A program made the position numbers and the translations under genes. DNA of 64,000 bases from Halosolutus halophilus. GTDB taxonomy: Archaea; Halobacteriota; Halobacteria; Halobacteriales; Natrialbaceae. Below are positions 59,700 to 64,000 of this stretch, one piece after another. Position 1 is the stretch's first letter. Each line of letters opens with the position of its first letter. The notes under the pieces are model-generated. The model saw only the letters and a program-made list of their open reading frames with translations. It was not told where the DNA came from and did no database searches. The stretch spans positions 3,596,001-3,660,000 of the forward strand of contig NZ_CP094974.1 of assembly GCF_022869805.1 (NCBI RefSeq), read 5' to 3'.

Positions 59700-60310
59700 T
59701 CAGTTCCCAGTCCTCCGCTCGATCCGGATGACGTAGAAGCCGACCAGCCCTGCGTAGATGTTGAGCCGGCAGACCCATTGCGTGGTCGTGATACGGCGAT
59801 GTGAGGCGAAAGTGGCGGTTCTGGACGTCGTGGACGTCCGTGACGAATCGAGGACCAGTAACTCCGTCCGGCGATTTCCACTTATCGGCTCGACCGTCGC
59901 TCTCTGGCTCGACGTTGAGTCTGGAAACGGGTTACCGTGCGAACGTCCGGAACAGGACCATCGTAATCGGGATAATCCTCGGGTTTCGTTCCCCGATCCG
60001 CTCGTCGGCGTTCGGAAGGTGCTCCGTGGGCGGATGACTGCTGTCGAAACGGACCTCGATCCGCTCGTTACGACGCGCCCGGGTGATCGCCCGGGAAACT
60101 GCCCGTCGAACCCTCAGAGCGTAGTTTCGGGAAGATCCGGGCGGAGTTTCTCGGAAAACTCTACCGCCGGAATCGATCGCGGTTGCACGTATTCGTCGAG
60201 TTCGGGTAACGACCGTGCGACAGCACTCTCGGAACTCACAGAGAGGACCCCGGCGATCTCACTGCTTTGGCGGTCGCTTTCAGCACCCTGCGTCGAGTGG
60301 GTGCCGTTAT
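59700..60310 (-). pseudogene. Decayed CotA-like multicopper oxidase fragment
   Basis: Reading the minus strand in shifting frames recovers, in order: a Tat-like TRRRVLKATA, a signal tail AGVLSVSSESAVA, LPELDEYVQPRSIPAVEF, KLRPDLPETTL followed by an in-frame TGA where Trp is expected, GFDGQFPG, ARRNERIEVRFDSSHPP, NVEPESDGRADKW, SPDGVTGPRFVTDVHDVQN, the copper-ligand motif PYHDHAMG and RLNIYAGLVGFYVIR, then a stop. This is the N-terminal third of a spore-coat-CotA-type multicopper oxidase with at least three frame changes and one nonsense mutation. The C-terminal copper sites are absent. The intact parent gene is not in the window. Confidence 0.75.
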
Positions 60311-60790
60311 CTACAACTCGGTTTTACATGATTAGTTATTAGCAAACAACGGCAGGATCTATACGACAAGATTCCAGGCTGTGATTTCTGCGGGTAGTTT
60401 CGTACTGGTCAACTGGACCGATCGACGCCGAGATCTACCGACGGACACGGTGGGAGTCGCGGGATTTGTTGAGAACGCTTTTCAGTCATCTTTCAGGGGT
60501 GGATCATCGTTGCGCGGTTGCCGCCCGTCGCGGTACGTGTGTCCACCGGCGCAGCGTGCCGCCTCTGGTGCAGTAAGGCCCTCTATCCGTCCGCAGTTTC
60601 TCTCGTACCCTGCTCCGGTATCGATTTTCCGATCACTTTGAAAATTCGATAAGGTTCGCATTCCAAACGCTCTCCGCCGGTTAATTTGGTTAGATATCTA
60701 CTGATACGTAGACAATACTGTGTCTTAATTATATTACTAAAATCATACTAATATCGCCGCTATCCGGTTATCAGAACGGGTGGATTCCAG
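60311..60790. other. AT-rich intergenic region upstream of the LVIVD genes
   Basis: GC drops from the oxidase remnant to the first LVIVD gene. The last 90 bp (60700-60757) are very AT-rich (TTAATTATATTACTAAAATC) and precede CTATCCGG/TTATCA elements at 60759-60773, which should hold the promoter. A possible minus-strand 59-codon frame is listed separately. No transposase or repeat was recognised. Confidence 0.45.
60482..60661 (-). CDS. Possible small protein, 59 residues
   Basis: A short minus-strand frame starts MRTLSNFQSDRKID and ends GRQPRNDDPPLKDD. The central part contains two cysteines (NCGRIEGLTAPEAARCAGG), spaced as in small zinc-binding domains. Codon bias is good only in the second half, and the start is AT-rich, so it could be a remnant like the oxidase next to it. 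A minus-strand AAATTAAC lies about 21-28 nt upstream. Low confidence. Confidence 0.2.
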   Translation of the reverse strand: MRTLSNFQSDRKIDTGAGYERNCGRIEGLTAPEAARCAGGHTYRDGRQPRNDDPPLKDD

Positions 60791-62089
60791 ATGCGACAGA
60801 ACCGACGTTCGATGCTGAAAGCGTTGGGCGCAAGTGCCGCGATCGTCACTGGCGCCGGGGCAGCGAGCGCGACGAGCGCCGACCCGGGTCAAAACCGAAA
60901 CCGATCGGGTCGCCCGAAGAAGGGGCGCCTGCACAAACTCGGTCACTCGCTGCTCTCGGACCCGCCGGGAGGGTACGCCGAGGGAGTCATCCGATCCGAC
61001 GGGCAGTACGGGCTGCTCGGTAGCTTCCTCGGGGAAGGAGGGAGCTTCCTCGTCGACCTCTCGAACCCGACCGATCCGACCGAGGCCCACCGCGTCCCCT
61101 CCTCGGCAGACGTGCGGAACGCGGACGTCGCGTTCGATCCGCGCGACGGCCTCTACTACCGGACGCAGGAACCGAACGTCGACGGTGCCGAGTTCGTCGG
61201 CGTCGAGGTCGTCGACTACGGGTACGACCGGGGGACGCCGGAGAACCCCGTGATCGCCGGGGAGATCCCGGCCGGTCCGACGCACAACGTGTTTCCCCAC
61301 CCCGAGGCGTCGATCCTCTACACCACCGAACACGACGGGATGGGCATCTGGGATGTGACCGATCCGACGAGCGCGGAGTCGCTCGGCGTCGTCGGTCCGG
61401 ACGCGGACCTCCACGACGTCGTCGTCGACCCCGACCGCGAGCTGGCGCACCTCGCGTTCATCGGCGGCGGACTCGACGGCTACGTCGTCATGGACGTGAG
61501 CAACCCCGCCGCGCCGACCGAACTCGGGCGGTTCGACTACGCCGGGCGCCCGGGGTACACCGAGATCGGCACGGCCGGCTTCGAGAACTGTCACTACGCC
61601 GACTACGATCCCGAACGGGATCTCGTGGTCGTGGGCGACGAGATCGGTTTCGGCGTCCCCGGCGGCAAGCATATCTTCGACGTCGGCTGGGACGATGGGT
61701 CCCCCGAGGATCCCCGCCACGTCGGGTTCACGCACTCGCCCAACGCGGAGGTGATGGACGAACCGATCGAGTTCCTCGACTGGACGACGCACAACCACGA
61801 CGTCATCCCGAAGGGCAACACGACCCTGCTGGTCGACGGCGGGTACCGCGAGGGGGCGTGGGTCGCCGACATCACCGATCCGACCGACCCGACCCCGACC
61901 GATCGCTACGCGACGCTCGACAGGGTCGACGAGGCCGACGGGATGCTCATCCCTGAGAATCCGCCCGTCGCCTGGAGCGCCGACTACAGCCGCGAGCGCG
62001 ACCTCACCCTCGTCGCCGACCAGGAGACCGGCGTCTACACGTTCAAGGTCACACCCGGCGCCGCGAAGGGCGGGAGGGGAAAGAGATGA
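60791..62089 (+). CDS. Tat-exported LVIVD-repeat beta-propeller protein (copy 1)
   Basis: A 432-residue secreted protein. The Tat signal RRSMLKALGASAAIVTGAGA at 5-24 is followed by repeated LVIVD-type blades of the form V-x-x-LSNPTDPTE/DVTDPTS/DVSNPAAPTE/DITDPTDPT. These repeats build a beta-propeller. There is no lipobox, so it should be released or cell-wall associated. It is the first of three adjacent paralogues. Histidines in DWTTHNHDVIP and PTHNVFPHP might bind metal, as a guess. The C-terminus is Lys/Arg/Gly-rich, odd for a haloarchaeal exoprotein. Confidence 0.85.
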   Translation: MRQNRRSMLKALGASAAIVTGAGAASATSADPGQNRNRSGRPKKGRLHKLGHSLLSDPPGGYAEGVIRSDGQYGLLGSFLGEGGSFLVDLSNPTDPTEAHRVPSSADVRNADVAFDPRDGLYYRTQEPNVDGAEFVGVEVVDYGYDRGTPENPVIAGEIPAGPTHNVFPHPEASILYTTEHDGMGIWDVTDPTSAESLGVVGPDADLHDVVVDPDRELAHLAFIGGGLDGYVVMDVSNPAAPTELGRFDYAGRPGYTEIGTAGFENCHYADYDPERDLVVVGDEIGFGVPGGKHIFDVGWDDGSPEDPRHVGFTHSPNAEVMDEPIEFLDWTTHNHDVIPKGNTTLLVDGGYREGAWVADITDPTDPTPTDRYATLDRVDEADGMLIPENPPVAWSADYSRERDLTLVADQETGVYTFKVTPGAAKGGRGKR

Positions 62090-62156
62090 TCGACCGATCG
62101 TTCGAGCGATCGCTGTATCGGCTCGAAACTGACCGCGAAACCACGAGATACAATAC

Positions 62157-63467
62157 ATGCCACTAGATCCGACACCGTCACGACGAACCGTTATCAAATC
62201 GCTCGCCGCTGCGGGTGTGCTCGGCAGCGCCGACGCTGCGAGCGCCGACCCGCCCGGTGAGCGGGACGAGCAACTGCGACTGTTCAGCGAACAGGCTGCT
62301 GACAACGCGATGGAGGTCGTCACGCAGCAGAACCACGCTTACGTGGCGACCGGCGACGGGATGGCGATCGTCGACTGGCGAAACCCGTCCCGACCGGAAC
62401 TCGTTGCCGACATCGAGGCGTCCGATCCTGACGAGATCGGCGGCGACGACGAGGGTTCAGTCGGCGGCATCCTCGACGTGAAGGTCGACGGCGACCTCGC
62501 CGCGATGGCCCACAACGGCGGGACCGGTATCACGACGGTCGACGTCAGCGATCCCGAGAACCCGGACGAACTGGCGTTCCAGAACGCCGGACACGGCGTG
62601 CACAACGCCTTCCTGAAGGACGGGTACGCCTATCTCACGATCAACGAGTCGGACGAGAACGTATTCAGTGAGGCGCGCACGGATATCGTCGACGTCAGTG
62701 ATCCGTCGGATCCCGAGAAGGTCGGCGAATACCGACTCGGCGACGACTTCCCCGAATTCGCGGCTGCGGGGGTCAATCCGAACCACGACGTGTACGTCCA
62801 GGGCGACCTCCTGTATCAGGCGTACTGGGACGCGGGTGTCGTCGTCGCGGACGTGAGCGACCCGACCGACCCCGAGCTAGTCGCTCAGTTCGGCGACGCT
62901 CCCGGGGCAGACACGCCGCAACCGGACCCGTTTCCGGTAGAGCGATACTACGCTGGCGAGGGTAACGCCCACTACGTCCAGCCCTCGCCCGATGGCGACC
63001 TCACGTTCGTCGGCGACGAGAAGTTCCCCGGCGCCTTCCAGGAAGATCCCCCGACCGAGGAGTTCGGTGGCGTCCGGATCTTCGACACGAGCGACTGGAA
63101 CGACGTCGAGCAGGTCGGGTTCATCGCGCCGCCGGACGTCGACGTCGGCCTCCGCACGTCGCACAACTTCGACGTGACGGCCAACCGCATCCACACCTCG
63201 TGGTACAACGGCGGCGTCCGGGTCCACGATATCACGGACCCGACCGACCCGGAGCTGCTGTACTCCTACAATCCCGAGGGGTACTCCTTCTGGACAGCCG
63301 TGCGCGGTCGCGGGTTCACGCTCGGCGGTATCTACGGCGCCAGGTCCGACATCCACGACGGCGGCGTCGTCTTCCTCCACGCCGACCGCGGGCAGCGGCG
63401 AGCGCCCTCGTTCGAGGGGTCGGCCCCGCCCAGCGGCCCCGAGATCGACGTCGACGAGGAGGAATAG
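62157..63467 (+). CDS. Tat-exported LVIVD-repeat beta-propeller protein (copy 2)
   Basis: A 436-residue paralogue of its neighbours. The signal is RRTVIKSLAAAGVLGSADAASA. Blades are marked by MAIVDWRNPSRPELV, VDVSDPENPDELAF, DIVDVSDPSDPEKV, VVADVSDPTDPELV and RVHDITDPTDPELL. The conserved QNHAYVATGDGMAIVD block is very close to copy 3, so these two are the most recent duplicates. Ends acidic (DEEE), unlike copy 1. The interval from copy 1 is only 67 nt and to copy 3 only 28 nt, suggesting an operon. Confidence 0.85.
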   Translation: MPLDPTPSRRTVIKSLAAAGVLGSADAASADPPGERDEQLRLFSEQAADNAMEVVTQQNHAYVATGDGMAIVDWRNPSRPELVADIEASDPDEIGGDDEGSVGGILDVKVDGDLAAMAHNGGTGITTVDVSDPENPDELAFQNAGHGVHNAFLKDGYAYLTINESDENVFSEARTDIVDVSDPSDPEKVGEYRLGDDFPEFAAAGVNPNHDVYVQGDLLYQAYWDAGVVVADVSDPTDPELVAQFGDAPGADTPQPDPFPVERYYAGEGNAHYVQPSPDGDLTFVGDEKFPGAFQEDPPTEEFGGVRIFDTSDWNDVEQVGFIAPPDVDVGLRTSHNFDVTANRIHTSWYNGGVRVHDITDPTDPELLYSYNPEGYSFWTAVRGRGFTLGGIYGARSDIHDGGVVFLHADRGQRRAPSFEGSAPPSGPEIDVDEEE

Positions 63468-63495
63468 CCCTCAAACGGAATCTCAGATCAGAACC

Positions 63496-64000
63496 ATGGC
63501 CCAGCGATACACCCGACGCACGACACTCAAAGCCCTGGGCGCTGCAGGCGCCCTCGGGAGCATCGACACGGCGAGCGCAGACCCACCGGAGCGAGACGGG
63601 CTCCGGCTGTTCGGCGAGCAGGCGATCGACGGCACGACCGAAGTCGTCACGCAGCAGACCCTCGCGTTCGTGGCGACCGGTGACGGCCTCGCGATCGTCG
63701 ACTTGCGCAATCCGGGACGCCCGGAGTTGCTTGTCGACACCGAAGTACCCGGAACCGGCGTCAACGACGTCAAAGTAGACGGAGATCTGCTCGCAATCAG
63801 CAGTCAGGCCGGCGATCAGGACGAAGACATCGGAACGCACTTCTACGATGTCAGCGATCCCACCGATCCCGAGTTCCTCGGCACCTGGGTCGAACTCCCG
63901 GCGGGCGTCCACAACCACTACCTCGACGGCGACGTCGCGTACATCTGCCGGGAGTTCCCCTTCGACGACAGCGCGCTGAAGATCGTCGACGCGAGCGACC
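63496..64000 (+). CDS. Tat-exported LVIVD-repeat protein (copy 3, truncated by window edge)
   Basis: The first 168 residues of a third LVIVD-propeller paralogue; the frame runs off the window end. The Tat signal is RRTTLKALGAAGALGS. The segments QQTLAFVATGDGLAIVDL and FYDVSDPTDPEFL mirror copy 2. The start ATG follows the copy 2 stop by 28 nt. Completeness cannot be judged. Confidence 0.82.
   Translation, partial: MAQRYTRRTTLKALGAAGALGSIDTASADPPERDGLRLFGEQAIDGTTEVVTQQTLAFVATGDGLAIVDLRNPGRPELLVDTEVPGTGVNDVKVDGDLLAISSQAGDQDEDIGTHFYDVSDPTDPEFLGTWVELPAGVHNHYLDGDVAYICREFPFDDSALKIVDASD

Noticed and set aside
57852-59804. A GTG-initiated 650-codon frame that starts at the SD motif before the ABC1 kinase
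   Set aside because: It is the +1 shadow of the kinase with Arg/Gly/Ala-rich composition; the kinase motifs are in the other frame.
59758-60342. A 194-codon plus-strand frame in the region after the ABC1 kinase
   Set aside because: The opposite strand carries recognisable multicopper-oxidase motifs in broken frames, which explains this frame as its antisense.

Overview
The window is chromosomal DNA of a halophilic archaeon (class Halobacteria). The evidence is very high GC with GC-rich third codon positions, acidic proteins, many Tat (RR) signal peptides, and haloarchaea-restricted families (LWR-salt, DUF5778, bacterio-opsin-activator regulators, DUF6293/HFX_2341). Many start codons sit 23-36 nt downstream of a TATA-like box, as expected for leaderless archaeal transcripts. 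The genus cannot be fixed from sequence reading alone. No rRNA, tRNA, CRISPR array, intact transposase or provirus was recognised.

Layout. 1-5.8 kb: tail of an acidic protein, an MFS permease, an orphan Tat-lipoprotein solute-binding protein and a transducer of the methyl-accepting type. 5.8-14 kb: FAD oxidoreductase, homoserine kinase, membrane proteins, a pilin-like exoprotein, PdxS, DUF1405 and a small wHTH protein. 14-24 kb: valyl-tRNA synthetase, MMPL/RND exporter, luciferase-like DUF5519 protein, CARF-like regulator and a membrane metallophosphoesterase. 24-32.7 kb: a cell-surface glycan cluster with two GT-C glycosyltransferases, an SDR epimerase, a DPPR-synthase-type UbiA prenyltransferase, a PHP phosphoesterase, a flippase-like membrane protein and an arylsulfotransferase. 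33.4-41.4 kb: a large PAS/GAF bat regulator, a sodium:solute symporter with its DUF3311 partner, a membrane-anchored wHTH protein and DnaG. 41.7-45.2 kb: DUF92 and two cis-prenyltransferase genes, one of them lacking the catalytic motif. 45.3-49 kb: siroheme-route tetrapyrrole genes (fused AhbA-AhbB, precorrin-2 dehydrogenase, HemA). 49-57.4 kb: small metabolic genes and two MoeA paralogues around a beta-lactamase-fold esterase. 57.4-59.6 kb: Hsp20 and ABC1/UbiB kinase. 59.7-60.3 kb: a decayed CotA-like multicopper oxidase. 60.8-64 kb: three tandem Tat-exported LVIVD beta-propeller proteins, the last cut by the window edge.

How the genes may work together. The most interesting theme is polyprenyl-phosphate biology. 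One locus (about 41.7-45.2 kb) appears to make the long-chain cis-polyprenyl carrier with an active synthase, a degenerate paralogue that retains the C-terminal RxG motif, and a DUF92 lipid-kinase-like protein. The other (about 24-32.7 kb) looks able to load such a carrier with a pentose phosphate, process it, flip it and transfer the sugar, possibly with sulfation. This is an inference from family membership and gene order. Other points worth attention are the CTG start codon implied for the ABC1 kinase, the oxidase pseudogene, and an exact 24-bp tandem duplication inside the DUF92 gene.
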